Part shown: piece by piece, positions 9,971-20,172 of the stretch
How the letters are laid out: every line of letters begins with the position of its first letter
How positions within the stretch are numbered: position 1 is the first letter of the stretch
Source: Nocardioides alcanivorans
GTDB taxonomy: Bacteria > Actinomycetota > Actinomycetes > Propionibacteriales > Nocardioidaceae
Assembly: GCF_021555175.1 (NCBI RefSeq)
Contig: NZ_JAKGRW010000054.1
Coordinates: 120,001-165,385 of the forward strand
Direction of reading: 5' to 3'
DNA length: 45,385 nt
Made by a program: the position numbers and the translations under genes
The notes under the pieces: model-generated
The model's database searches: none
Told to the model about the DNA's origin: nothing
The model's input: the letters and a program-made list of their open reading frames with translations, nothing else

Positions 9971-11137
9971 ATGAGACTCACCAAGCAGCGTCACTCGCCC
10001 GAGCTTCCGGGGATCGTCGGCGTCGCGCGCGTGGACCGGCGTACGGCGGCCCTGCTGCCTCGCCTGCAACGCGGCGACATCGCGGTCATCGACCACCTCG
10101 ACCTCGACCGCACGACCGCCCAACGCCTGGTCAACGCCCAGGTTGGCGCGGTCGTCAACGTCTCCCGGTTCGTCTCCGGCCGTCACCCGGCTCGCGGCGC
10201 GGGGGTCCTGATCGAGGCCGGTATCCCGCTCGTCGACCAGGTGCCTGCAGCAGAGGCCGCCCGGATCCGGGATGGGGCCAGGTTGCGACTGCACGGCGGC
10301 GAGGTGCACTCCGCGGAGGAGCTGCTCGCCTCGGGCGAGGAACTCACCGCCGAACGGCTCGCGGAGGAGCTGGAGGGTGCCCGTGCGGGTCTGCCCAGCC
10401 AACTCGCGACCCTCACCCACAACACCACCGAGTTGCTCCGCCGCGAGGAGCGACTGCTGTTGCACCGCGAAGGGCTGCCGCGCGTCGGCAGCACGTGGGC
10501 AGGCAACCCGGTGCTGGTCGTGAGCCCGGGCCCCACCGTCGCCGAGGAGCTGCGGGGGCTGAAGCCGTGGCTCAAGCAGCAGCCGGTCACGGTCGTGGCA
10601 GTCGGTGCTGCCGCCGAGGCCGCGACCAAGGCCGGCCGCAAGGTCGACGTGCTGGTGCTCGCCGCGGGCGACCTCGAGCTGGTGTCGGCGAAGGCTCTGC
10701 GCGCCGCCGGCGCCGTGGTGCGGGTGGGCGCGCCCGGCGAGGCCGAGATCGAGTCCTTGACCCGTCTCGGGGTGCGTGCCCAGGTCTTCGACACGTCGGT
10801 CGGTGCGCACGAGGCTGCCCTCGTGATGGCGGTCGCTGGTGACGCCACCGTGGTGGTCTCGGCTGGTCATCACGCCGACGTCGCCACTTTGCTCGACCGT
10901 CAGGGATCTGGCCCGTCCGCGCTCCTGGGGCGACTCGCCGTCGGCGACCGGCTCGTTGATGCCGAGGTGCTCCCGCAACTGTGGAGTGGCCACGTCCGCT
11001 CCTGGCACCTGTGGCTGGTGCTCCTCGTCGGTCTGCTGGCGGTTGCCGCCGCCGTGCTCGTGACTCCCGTGGGCCAGGACTGGTGGGACCAGCACGGCCG
11101 CGATCTCTTCGATTCGATGCAAGGACTGTTCCGATGA
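9971..11137 (+). CDS. steA: SteA-like septal protein with a C-terminal membrane anchor
   Basis: 388 residues from ATG 9971. The large N-terminal part ('PGIVGVARVDRRTAALLPRL', 'GDIAVIDHLDLDR', 'AQVGAVVNVSRFVSGR') matches the Rv1697/SteA family, which in Corynebacterium localises to the division septum with SteB and activates cell-wall hydrolases. A hydrophobic segment 'WLVLLVGLLAVAAAVLVTP' near the C-terminus is a single membrane anchor. It overlaps the start of the steB-like gene (ATGA), so the two are translationally coupled. A longer reading from ATG 9887 adds 28 low-complexity residues and looks spurious. The gene symbol rests on family recognition and synteny. Confidence 0.85.
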   Translation: MRLTKQRHSPELPGIVGVARVDRRTAALLPRLQRGDIAVIDHLDLDRTTAQRLVNAQVGAVVNVSRFVSGRHPARGAGVLIEAGIPLVDQVPAAEAARIRDGARLRLHGGEVHSAEELLASGEELTAERLAEELEGARAGLPSQLATLTHNTTELLRREERLLLHREGLPRVGSTWAGNPVLVVSPGPTVAEELRGLKPWLKQQPVTVVAVGAAAEAATKAGRKVDVLVLAAGDLELVSAKALRAAGAVVRVGAPGEAEIESLTRLGVRAQVFDTSVGAHEAALVMAVAGDATVVVSAGHHADVATLLDRQGSGPSALLGRLAVGDRLVDAEVLPQLWSGHVRSWHLWLVLLVGLLAVAAAVLVTPVGQDWWDQHGRDLFDSMQGLFR

Positions 11138-12008
11138 TCTCCTTCCGCCAGCACGTCGTCTCCCTCGTTGCGGTCCTCGTCGCCCTGGCGGCCGGGGTCG
11201 CGCTCGGGGGTGGGCCGCTCTCCGACATCGGCCGGACCGCGTCGCCCGAACTGCGAGCCGAGAACGACGACCTGCGCGCCGACTTGAAGGCGGCCAACGG
11301 CGCGGGTGAGGTGGCCGACGAGCTCCTCACTGCCCACGCAGCCAAGGTCGCTGCCGGCACGCTCAAGGATCTGCGCATTGCCCTGGTGACCCTTCCGGGG
11401 GCGCCGGAGGAGGCGATCGTCGGCGTGGACCGATCCGTGCGCCAGGCCGGTGGCACCGTCGTCGCGACCTACGGTCTCGAGGCCAAGGCGTATGACGCGT
11501 CCGGCAAGTCGCTCGTCGACACGCTGGGCAGTCAGCTCGCCGACGGGTTGGATGCCGTGCCAGCAGAGGCGACCACCTATGAGCGACTGGGCGCCATCAT
11601 CGCTGCCGCGATCGTCGGGGCCGATGACACGGCCACTTCGGTGACCAGCAGCTTGACCTCTGCGGAGCTCATCACGGTCTCCGACGAGGCAGCTGCCGCC
11701 GACCTCGTGGTCGTGATCGCGGGGAGAAGGCCTCGAACGTCGAGGCCGAGGCGCTCGCCGACCTGCTCGGCGGCCTGGATGCAGGGGTGGACGGAAGCGT
11801 CGTCGCCGCCACGTCCGCATCGGCCGACTCCGGTCTGCTCAATCGGCTTCGCGACGACGCCGACTGGGCCTCCGTGGGCACGAGCGTCGACTCGGTCCAG
11901 ACCGCTTCGGGCCAGCTCAACGTGGTGCTGGCGCTCGCGGCGGACGCCGCGGGCGGCTCGGGCCACTTCGGCGCGCTGGGCGCTGACGGAGCCGTCCCCA
12001 GCAGTTGA
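11134..12008 (+). pseudogene. steB: SteB / MctB-like copper transport outer-membrane family protein, frameshifted as sequenced
   Basis: ATG 11134 overlaps the steA stop. The N-terminus 'MISFRQHVVSLVAVLVALAA' is a membrane anchor or uncleaved signal, followed by a short coiled coil ('LRAENDDLRADLKAANG'), the pattern of the Rv1698 (MctB)/SteB family. The frame is lost after 'DLVVVIAG' at a GGGG run (11721-11724). Adding one G restores 'EKASNVEAEALADLLGGLDA' through to the stop at 12006-12008, giving about 291 residues. Family members act at the cell envelope with SteA or in copper homeostasis. The break is probably a sequencing undercall. Confidence 0.82.
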
Positions 12009-12053
12009 TCCGGCGCGCCACGTGGTGGGGTGTCCCAAACCGTCCGGGGGACC

Positions 12054-12061
12054 GGTACACT
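12054..12061 (+). promoter_or_regulatory. Candidate extended -10 element upstream of pyrG
   Basis: GGTACACT, with TACACT at 12056-12061, lies about 60 nt before the pyrG start in a short gap after steB. No convincing -35 is seen. The gap and the hexamer suggest pyrG has its own promoter. Confidence 0.35.
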
Positions 12062-12122
12062 GGAATCCCGTAGTGGACGGTGACAAATCACCAGTCTCAA
12101 CGTCTGATCGCGGGAGTTTTCC

Positions 12123-13814
<1,692 letters not shown>

Positions 13815-13815
13815 C

Positions 13816-14403
13816 GTGGCGCTGATCGGCGACACCCCGGAGTCGTGGCCGGTCGATTCATCGACCTACCTGCACCGCGACGACTGGGTGGTGGCGTTCC
13901 GCTCCGACCAGGTACGCACGCCGCAGGACCCTGACGCTCCGTCCTTCCGTCGTCTCGTGGTCGAGCATCCCGGCGCCAGCGTGGCCATGGCGGTCGACGC
14001 CGACGACCGGGTGTTCTGCCTCAAGCAGTACCGGCACCCCGCGCAGATGCGTTTCCTGGAGTTCCCCGCCGGCGTCATGGACGCTGCCGGCGAGGACCCG
14101 AAGGACGTCGCGGTGCGCGAGCTGCGCGAGGAGGCCGAGCTCGAGGCCGGGCGCTGGACCCACCTGCTGTCGGTGTGGGCCACCCCGGGCATCTCCGCCG
14201 AGCGGCACCACCTCTTCCTGGCCGAGGAGCTCTCGACCGCGAGTCGAGGAGACTTCGCCCTGCACCACGAGGAGGCCGACATGGAGTCCCTCTGGGTGCC
14301 CTACGCGGAACTCCTGGACGGGGTGCTTGACGGCACCGTCAGCGACGCCCCGGTGGCGCTCGCGGTGCTGGCGCTGCACGCTCGACGACTGCGGGGGCAG
14401 TGA
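13816..14403 (+). CDS. NUDIX hydrolase (ADP-ribose pyrophosphatase-like)
   Basis: 195 residues from GTG 13816, one base after the pyrG stop. A Nudix box is present as 'GVMDAAGEDPKDVAVRELRE' followed by EAELEAG. It has one more residue than usual between the first Gly and Glu, and Glu in place of the final Gly. The upstream 'FLEFPAGVMD' is typical of the ADP-ribose pyrophosphatase subfamily. It likely hydrolyses a nucleoside-diphosphate sugar. The position equals Rv1700 in M. tuberculosis, directly after pyrG. Confidence 0.9.
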   Translation: MALIGDTPESWPVDSSTYLHRDDWVVAFRSDQVRTPQDPDAPSFRRLVVEHPGASVAMAVDADDRVFCLKQYRHPAQMRFLEFPAGVMDAAGEDPKDVAVRELREEAELEAGRWTHLLSVWATPGISAERHHLFLAEELSTASRGDFALHHEEADMESLWVPYAELLDGVLDGTVSDAPVALAVLALHARRLRGQ

Positions 14404-14422
14404 GCTGGAGCGCGACGACCTG

Positions 14423-15334
14423 GTGCGGGTGGTCCGTACCTACCTCGATCACCTCGCCGTGGAGCGCGGCCTGGCCGACAACACGCTGAGTGCCTATCGA
14501 CGTGATCTGCGGCGCTACCGGGAATTCCTCGAGAGCCGTGGCATCACCCGGCTCGGGGCGGTCACGGAGCAGACGGTGGCCGACTTCCTCACTGCGTTGC
14601 GCGAGGGCGACGCCGACCATCCGGCGTTGGGCGTGACGTCGGCGGCCCGCACCCTCGTGGCTGCCCGTGGCTTCCACAAGTTCGCGGTGGGCGAGGGAGT
14701 CGTCGAGACCAATCCGGCGGCCGCCGTCAAACCGCCGACCCCCGACAAGCGCCTCCCGAAGGCGTTGCCGCTGCCCGACGTCGAGGCGATCCTCGATGCT
14801 GCGGGCGCGCCGGGCACGCAGTTGGCGTTGCGTGATCGGGCCCTGCTCGAGGTGCTCTACGGCACCGGGGCCCGGATCTCGGAGGCCGTGGGTCTCGATG
14901 TCGACGACATCGACACCCACGACGCCACCGTGCTGCTGCGTGGCAAGGGCAGCAAGGAGCGGTTGGTGCCCATCGGCTCCTTCGCGCTCGAGGCGGTCGA
15001 CGGCTACCTGACGCGGTCGCGTCCTGCACTGGCCACCAGCGCCTCGCCGACGGGTGCCCTCTTCCTGAACGCTCGCGGTGGCCGGCTCTCACGGCAGAGC
15101 GCGTGGACGGTGCTGGTCAAGGCCGCTGAGCGCGCCGGGGTCACCGTCGACGTCTCGCCCCACACCTTGCGCCACTCCTTCGCCACCCACCTGCTGGAGG
15201 GCGGCGCCGACGTACGCGTGGTGCAGGAGCTGCTCGGTCACGCGTCGGTGACCACCACCCAGATCTACACCCTCGTCACCGTCGACAGCCTCCGCGAGGT
15301 CTTCGCGACCGCCCATCCGAGAGCGCAGCGATGA
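14423..15334 (+). CDS. xerD: Tyrosine recombinase XerD
   Basis: 303 residues. With XerC it resolves chromosome dimers at dif. The SAM-like N-terminal domain begins 'YLDHLAVERGLADNTLSAYR'. The catalytic domain has Arg in 'YGTGARISEAVGL', the Lys loop 'LRGKGSKERLVP', 'HTLRHSFATHLLEGG' (H-x-x-R), 'LLGHASVTTTQIY' and the tyrosine nucleophile in 'TQIYTLV'. No ATG is available. GTG 14423 gives the expected length, and GTG 14429 is an alternative. It follows the Nudix gene by 19 nt and overlaps the helicase start by 4 nt. Confidence 0.93.
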   Translation: MRVVRTYLDHLAVERGLADNTLSAYRRDLRRYREFLESRGITRLGAVTEQTVADFLTALREGDADHPALGVTSAARTLVAARGFHKFAVGEGVVETNPAAAVKPPTPDKRLPKALPLPDVEAILDAAGAPGTQLALRDRALLEVLYGTGARISEAVGLDVDDIDTHDATVLLRGKGSKERLVPIGSFALEAVDGYLTRSRPALATSASPTGALFLNARGGRLSRQSAWTVLVKAAERAGVTVDVSPHTLRHSFATHLLEGGADVRVVQELLGHASVTTTQIYTLVTVDSLREVFATAHPRAQR

Positions 15335-17898
15335 ACGCCCCACACCTAGGCAAACGACTGGTCGCCCCCGGCAACCCCGACGGCGTGTACGACGCCTTCC
15401 TGGGCTGGGTCGAGGACCTCGGGCTGGGGCTGTATCCCCACCAGGACGAGGCGATCATGGAGATCGTCGCCGCCAACAACGTGATCCTCGCGACGCCGAC
15501 CGGTTCGGGGAAGTCGATGGTCGCCACGGCGGCCCAGTTCTGGGCACTGTGCGAGGACAAGGTCAGCTTCTACACCGCGCCCATCAAGGCGCTGGTCAGT
15601 GAGAAGTTCTTCGCCCTCTGTGCCGCCTTCGGGGCCGACAACGTCGGCATGCTCACCGGGGACGCCTCGGTGAACCCCGATGCCCCCATCATCTGCTGCA
15701 CTGCCGAGGTCCTCGCCAACATCGCCTTGCGGGAGGGCGAGACTGCCGACGTCGGCCTGGTGGTGATGGACGAGTTCCACTACTACTCCGAACCCGATCG
15801 CGGTTGGGCGTGGCAGGTCCCGCTGCTGGCGTTGCCCCAGGCGCAGTTCGTGCTCATGTCGGCGACCCTCGGCGACGTCACGTTCTTTCTCGAGGACCTG
15901 ACCAGGCGCACCGGCCGGGAGTCGGCGCTCGTCGACGACGCCGAGCGCCCGGTGCCCTTGTCGTTCAGCTGGTCACTGACGCACCTGGGCGAGACCCTCA
16001 GCGAGTTGGTGGCGACCAAGCAGGTGCCCGCCTATGCGGTGCACTTCACGCAGAAGGACGCCGTCGAGCACGCCAACTCGTTGGTGGCCGCGAAGTTCGC
16101 CGATCGCGAGCAGCGCGACGCGATCAACGAGGAGATCGGTGCGTTCCGTTTCGGAGCCGGCTTCGGAAGGGTCCTGTCCAAGATGCTGCGCAGCGGCGTC
16201 GGCGTGCACCACGCGGGGATGCTGCCCAAGTACCGTCGGCTCGTCGAGCAACTGGCCCAGAAGGGTCTGCTCACCGTCATCTGTGGCACCGACACCCTGG
16301 GGGTCGGCATCAACGTGCCGATTCGCACGGTGCTGTTCACCGGGCTCGCCAAGTTCGACGGCACCCGCCAGCGGATCCTGCGGACCCGGGAGTTCCAGCA
16401 GATCGCCGGGCGTGCGGGCCGGGCCGGTTACGACACCGCCGGGTACGTCGTCGTCCAGGCGCCGGAGCACGTCATCGAGAACGAGGCAGCCAAGGCGAAG
16501 TCGGCGGCCAAGAACGCCAAGGACCCCAAGAAGAAGAGCAAGCCACACCTCAAGAAGCCGCCCGAGGGCACGGTGGTGTGGACCGAGCAGACCTACGACA
16601 AGCTGGTCGAGGGCAAGCCGGAGGCGCTGGTCTCGCGCATGAAGGTGGACAACTCGATGCTGCTCAACGTGGTCGCGCGCGAGCGCGACGCGTTCCAGGT
16701 GATGCGGCAGCTGCTCCGCGACAACCATGAGGACGCCAAGCAGCAGGTGCGGCTGCAGCGGCGCGCGCTGCGGTTGGCGCGCTCGTTGGTGGAGTCCGGC
16801 GTGCTGGTGCGGTTGGACGAGGTGGATGAGTACGGCCGCCGCTACGTCCTGACTGATGCGCTCCCGGAGGACTTCGCCCTCAACCAGCCCCTGGCGCACT
16901 TCGCGCTGGAGGCCTTCTCGGTGCTCGACCCCGAGGCTCCCGAACATGCACTCGACCTGGTCTCCGTCGTCGAGTCGGTGCTCGACAGTCCGCGTCAGGT
17001 GCTCTTCGCCCAGCAGAACTCGGCGCGGGGAGAGGCCGTTGCGGAGATGAAGGCCGACGGGATCGAGTACGAGGAGCGGATGGCGCTGCTCGAGGAGATC
17101 ACCTGGCCCAAGCCGTTGTCGGAGCTGCTCGAGGCGACCTTCGCGATCTATCGCACCGCCCACCCGTGGCTGCCCGAGGACGCCCTCGAGCCGAAGTCCA
17201 TCGTGCGGGAGATGTTCGAGCAGGGCTACAGCTTCACCGAGTTCGTGAGCCGTCACCAGCTCGCTCGCTCCGAAGGCCTGGTGCTGCGTTATCTCACCGA
17301 TGCCTATCGCACGCTGCGCCATACGGTGCCCGAGAGTCGTCGGACCCCGGAGTTCGAGGAGCTCGTGGAGTGGCTGGGGGAGACGGTGCGCCAGACCGAC
17401 TCCAGCCTGCTCGACGAGTGGGAGGCGTTGACCGATCCGGACCTGGCTGCCGCCGCCATCCGTGACGAGGCGCCGCCCCCGCCGCGCCCCCTCTCGCAGC
17501 GTGAGCGCGCCTTCTCCGTGATGATCCGCAACGCGATGTGGCGGCGCGTTGACGCGGCTGCTCGCGACGACCTGGATGCGTTGATCCGCGGTGAGCGCGC
17601 CACTGCGGATCTCTTCGAGCCTCCCCGCGAGGTGCTGATGACCCGCTCGAAGTGGGACGAGGCCCTGGAGGCCTACTACGCCGAGCACGACGAGATCCGC
17701 ACCGACGCGGACGCCCACGGGCCGTCGTACCTGCAGGTGGAGAGGGCCGGCGACGTGTGGCAGGTGCGCCAGACGTTGGCCGACCCCGAGGATCACCGTG
17801 ACTGGGTGATCGAGGCCGAGGTCGACGTCGTCGCATCGGATTCGTTGGGTGAGGCCGTGGTGACCGCGACCGCAATGCGGCGGTTTGACGGAATCTGA
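15331..17898 (+). CDS. DEAD/DEAH-box (Ski2-like) helicase with C-terminal DUF3516-type region
   Basis: 855 residues from ATG 15331 (ATGA overlap with xerD). Helicase motifs in order: motif I 'ATPTGSGKS' at about 54-62, Ia 'APIKALVSEKFF', motif II 'DEFH' at 147-150, motif III 'LMSATLGD', the conserved 'GVGVHHAGMLPKYRRLVE', motif V 'GTDTLGVGIN' and motif VI 'QQIAGRAGRAGYD'. A Lys-rich insert follows at about residues 385-410, then a helical C-terminal half typical of actinobacterial DUF3516 helicases. It probably acts on RNA or structured nucleic acid, ATP-dependently; the substrate is not known. It ends the co-transcribed block that starts at pyrG. Confidence 0.9.
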   Translation: MNAPHLGKRLVAPGNPDGVYDAFLGWVEDLGLGLYPHQDEAIMEIVAANNVILATPTGSGKSMVATAAQFWALCEDKVSFYTAPIKALVSEKFFALCAAFGADNVGMLTGDASVNPDAPIICCTAEVLANIALREGETADVGLVVMDEFHYYSEPDRGWAWQVPLLALPQAQFVLMSATLGDVTFFLEDLTRRTGRESALVDDAERPVPLSFSWSLTHLGETLSELVATKQVPAYAVHFTQKDAVEHANSLVAAKFADREQRDAINEEIGAFRFGAGFGRVLSKMLRSGVGVHHAGMLPKYRRLVEQLAQKGLLTVICGTDTLGVGINVPIRTVLFTGLAKFDGTRQRILRTREFQQIAGRAGRAGYDTAGYVVVQAPEHVIENEAAKAKSAAKNAKDPKKKSKPHLKKPPEGTVVWTEQTYDKLVEGKPEALVSRMKVDNSMLLNVVARERDAFQVMRQLLRDNHEDAKQQVRLQRRALRLARSLVESGVLVRLDEVDEYGRRYVLTDALPEDFALNQPLAHFALEAFSVLDPEAPEHALDLVSVVESVLDSPRQVLFAQQNSARGEAVAEMKADGIEYEERMALLEEITWPKPLSELLEATFAIYRTAHPWLPEDALEPKSIVREMFEQGYSFTEFVSRHQLARSEGLVLRYLTDAYRTLRHTVPESRRTPEFEELVEWLGETVRQTDSSLLDEWEALTDPDLAAAAIRDEAPPPPRPLSQRERAFSVMIRNAMWRRVDAAARDDLDALIRGERATADLFEPPREVLMTRSKWDEALEAYYAEHDEIRTDADAHGPSYLQVERAGDVWQVRQTLADPEDHRDWVIEAEVDVVASDSLGEAVVTATAMRRFDGI

Positions 17899-17921
17899 TC
17901 AAGGTTGGGGCAACCCCTGCC

Positions 17922-17951
17922 TTGTTCGCCGCCGCGCTGGCGGCCTACAGT
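17922..17951 (+). promoter_or_regulatory. Promoter of the parA-scpA-scpB operon
   Basis: TTGTTC at 17922-17927 and TACAGT at 17946-17951 with an 18-bp spacer, in the 111-bp gap after the helicase gene. Transcription would begin near 17958, leaving about 50 nt of leader before the parA start. Confidence 0.6.
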
Positions 17952-18009
17952 CTGACGCAGGCACGGCCACAAGTCGCCGTGTCGACAAACAGCAGACGGG
18001 AGTGCATCG

Positions 18010-19017
18010 ATGAGCAGTGGCGGACCGCCCCATGGCTTCTCCGGAAACCCAACTGGTGCCGCTCCTGCAATGCCGCCACGGGGCCCCGTCCCCACCCCTC
18101 ATCGAGACGAGCCACTCTTGAACGACCCGATCCCGTTTCCCGACGTGACGCCTGCCGAGGCGAAGCTCGGTCCCACCGGCCGTCCGATGCCGGTGATCCC
18201 GGAGCCGAAGCCGGTCGCCAGCCATGGCAACGCGCGGATCATCTCGATGTGCAACCAGAAGGGCGGCGTCGGCAAGACCACGACCACCATCAACCTGGGT
18301 GCGGCCCTCGCTGAGTTGGGCCGCAAGGTGTTGCTCGTCGACTTCGACCCGCAGGGTTCGCTGTCGGTCGGACTCGGCCTCAACCCGCACGAGATGGACC
18401 TGACGGTCTACAACCTGCTGATGGAGCCCGACGTCACCTTCGACGAGGTCGTCGTGCCCTCCGGCGTGCCGGGCGTCGACCTGCTGCCCTCCAACATCGA
18501 CCTGTCGGCGGCCGAGGTGCAACTGGTGCACGAGGTCGCCCGGGAACAGACCCTGCAGCGGGTGCTGGAGCCGGCCGTCAGTCAGTACGACGTGATCCTC
18601 ATCGACTGCCAGCCCTCCCTCGGACTGCTGACCGTCAACGCCCTCACCGCCTCCGACGGCGTGATCGTGCCGTTGGAGTGCGAGTACTTCGCACTGCGAG
18701 GGGTCGCGCTGCTGAAGACGACGATCGACAAGGTCAAGCAGCGGCTCAACCCTCGCCTGCACATCGACGGCGTGCTCGGCACCATGTTCGACGGCCGCAC
18801 GCTGCACAGCCGCGAGGTCATGGACCGACTGGTCCAGGCCTGGGGCGACACCGTGTTCCACACCGTCATCCGCCGCACCGTGAAGTTCTCCGACTCCACC
18901 GTCGCCGGCGAACCGATCACCTCCTACGCCTCCAGCTCGCCCGGCGCCGAGTCCTATCGCCAGCTGGCCAAGGAGGTGTTGGCGCGTGTCGAGACGGGTG
19001 AGCCTGCCCGCAGCTGA
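18010..19017 (+). CDS. ParA/Soj-family chromosome-partition ATPase
   Basis: 335 residues from ATG 18010 with GGGAG at 17998-18002. Residues 1 to about 70 are Pro/Gly-rich and probably disordered. The ATPase domain has the deviant Walker A 'QKGGVGKTTTTINLG' (lysines at about 84 and 89), 'VLLVDFDPQGSLSVGLG' (Walker A' / switch) and 'VILIDCQPSLGLLTVNAL' (Walker B). It is the orphan ParA located beside scpA/scpB (Rv1708-like), distinct from the parA of the parAB locus near oriC, since no parB follows. It likely helps position or load segregation or SMC factors; this is inferred from context. Confidence 0.9.
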   Translation: MSSGGPPHGFSGNPTGAAPAMPPRGPVPTPHRDEPLLNDPIPFPDVTPAEAKLGPTGRPMPVIPEPKPVASHGNARIISMCNQKGGVGKTTTTINLGAALAELGRKVLLVDFDPQGSLSVGLGLNPHEMDLTVYNLLMEPDVTFDEVVVPSGVPGVDLLPSNIDLSAAEVQLVHEVAREQTLQRVLEPAVSQYDVILIDCQPSLGLLTVNALTASDGVIVPLECEYFALRGVALLKTTIDKVKQRLNPRLHIDGVLGTMFDGRTLHSREVMDRLVQAWGDTVFHTVIRRTVKFSDSTVAGEPITSYASSSPGAESYRQLAKEVLARVETGEPARS

Positions 19018-19327
19018 CGACCTCTTCCGGCCCACGTCGAGCCATGAGCCGGCCCCCGCACCCGATCCGGCGCCCGCAGCGCCGGAGGCCGGGAAGAAGT
19101 CGGCCGGACGGACGACGGGTCGGATCCGCCATGACGAGAAGATGACCGTCTACATCTCCTCCGACGAGTTGTTCGAGATCGAGCAGGCCCGACTGGCGCT
19201 GCGGCGTGACCACAAGTTGGCGGTCGACCGTGGCCGACTGGTGCGTCAGGCGGTGGCGCTCGCGCTGGCCGACCTCGAGGAGCACGGCGAGGACAGCCAG
19301 TTGGTGCAGCGCCTGAGGGAGCCGTGA
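18986..19327 (+). CDS. Small RHH-like protein encoded between parA and scpA
   Basis: 113 residues. GTG 18986 overlaps the end of parA by 32 nt and has a near-perfect AAGGAGGT at 18970-18977, which fixes this start. The first ~45 residues are Pro/Ala-rich and disordered. The C-terminal part 'KMTVYISSDELFEIEQARLA' then 'VDRGRLVRQAVALALADLEE' has the strand-helix-helix pattern of ribbon-helix-helix DNA-binding proteins such as CopG or small ParB-like partition partners. Its stop overlaps the scpA start. It could be a DNA-binding partner for the neighbouring ParA, but that is inference. Confidence 0.7.
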   Translation: MSRRVSLPAADDLFRPTSSHEPAPAPDPAPAAPEAGKKSAGRTTGRIRHDEKMTVYISSDELFEIEQARLALRRDHKLAVDRGRLVRQAVALALADLEEHGEDSQLVQRLREP

Positions 19328-20172
19328 CCGACGCCGCGGTGGAGCCCGAGGCGGCCACCGGCGGGTTCGCGGTCACCCTCGACAACTTCGAGGGGCCCTT
19401 CGACCTGCTCCTGCAGCTGATCTCCAAGCACAAGCTGGACATCACGGAGGTCTCACTCTCGACGGTCACCGACGAGTTCATCGCGCACGTCAAGGCCGGT
19501 GGCCCGGTGTGGGACCTCGAGCAGACGACATCGTTCCTGCTCGTCGCGGCGACCTTGCTCGATCTCAAGGCTGCACGGCTGCTGCCGCAGGCGGAGGTGG
19601 AGGACGAGGAGGATCTCGCCCTGCTCGAGGCCCGCGACCTGCTCTTCGCACGGTTGCTGCAGTACAAGGCGTTCAAGCAGGTGGCTGGTGTGTTCGAGGG
19701 TCGACTGGCCAGCGAAGGACTGCGCCATCCACGCGCCGTCGGCCTCGAGGAGCGCTTTGCCCGATTGCTGCCCGAGGTGCTCATCGGCATCGGGCTCGAG
19801 CAGTTCGCGGCACTGGCGGCGAAGGCGCTCGAGCCGAAGCCGGAGCCGGAGGGCGTGAGCCTGCACCACATCCATGCCCCGGCGGTTTCGGTGCGGGAGC
19901 AGGCGACGATCGTGGTCGAGCGGCTGCGGTTCGGCGGCACCCTCACCTTCCGGTCCCTGTGCAGCGACTCGCCCGACACGCTCACCACGGTGGCCAGGTT
20001 CCTGGCGCTGCTGGAGCTCTTCCGCGAAGGTGCGGTCGGCTTCGATCAGATGACACCGCTGGGGGAGCTCAATGTGCGCTGGACCGGCGGCGACGACGAC
20101 GCCATCGCCGACATCGACGAATTCGAGGGAGCGCCCCAGGAGGCGCCCACAGACCGGGAGGCGCAGTCGTGA
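19324..20172 (+). CDS. scpA: Segregation and condensation protein A
   Basis: 282 residues from GTG 19324. ScpA is the kleisin that bridges the SMC dimer. The N-terminal domain has the family pattern 'FAVTLDNFEGPFDLLLQLIS' followed by 'KHKLDITEVSLSTVTDEFI'. The middle contains 'FLLVAATLLDLKAARLLP', and the C-terminal winged helix has 'VARFLALLELFREGAV'. An acidic stretch (DDDAIADIDEFEGAP) ends the protein. It overlaps both neighbours by 4 nt (GTGA). Confidence 0.95.
   Translation: MTDAAVEPEAATGGFAVTLDNFEGPFDLLLQLISKHKLDITEVSLSTVTDEFIAHVKAGGPVWDLEQTTSFLLVAATLLDLKAARLLPQAEVEDEEDLALLEARDLLFARLLQYKAFKQVAGVFEGRLASEGLRHPRAVGLEERFARLLPEVLIGIGLEQFAALAAKALEPKPEPEGVSLHHIHAPAVSVREQATIVVERLRFGGTLTFRSLCSDSPDTLTTVARFLALLELFREGAVGFDQMTPLGELNVRWTGGDDDAIADIDEFEGAPQEAPTDREAQS

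Noticed and set aside
15973..17796. 607-codon minus-strand open frame opposite the helicase gene
   Set aside because: Antisense shadow; the plus-strand helicase motifs are complete.
17899..17921. Terminator after the helicase gene (GGTTGGGGCAACC)
   Set aside because: The stem is only 5 bp with a 3-nt loop and no U tract; too weak to call.
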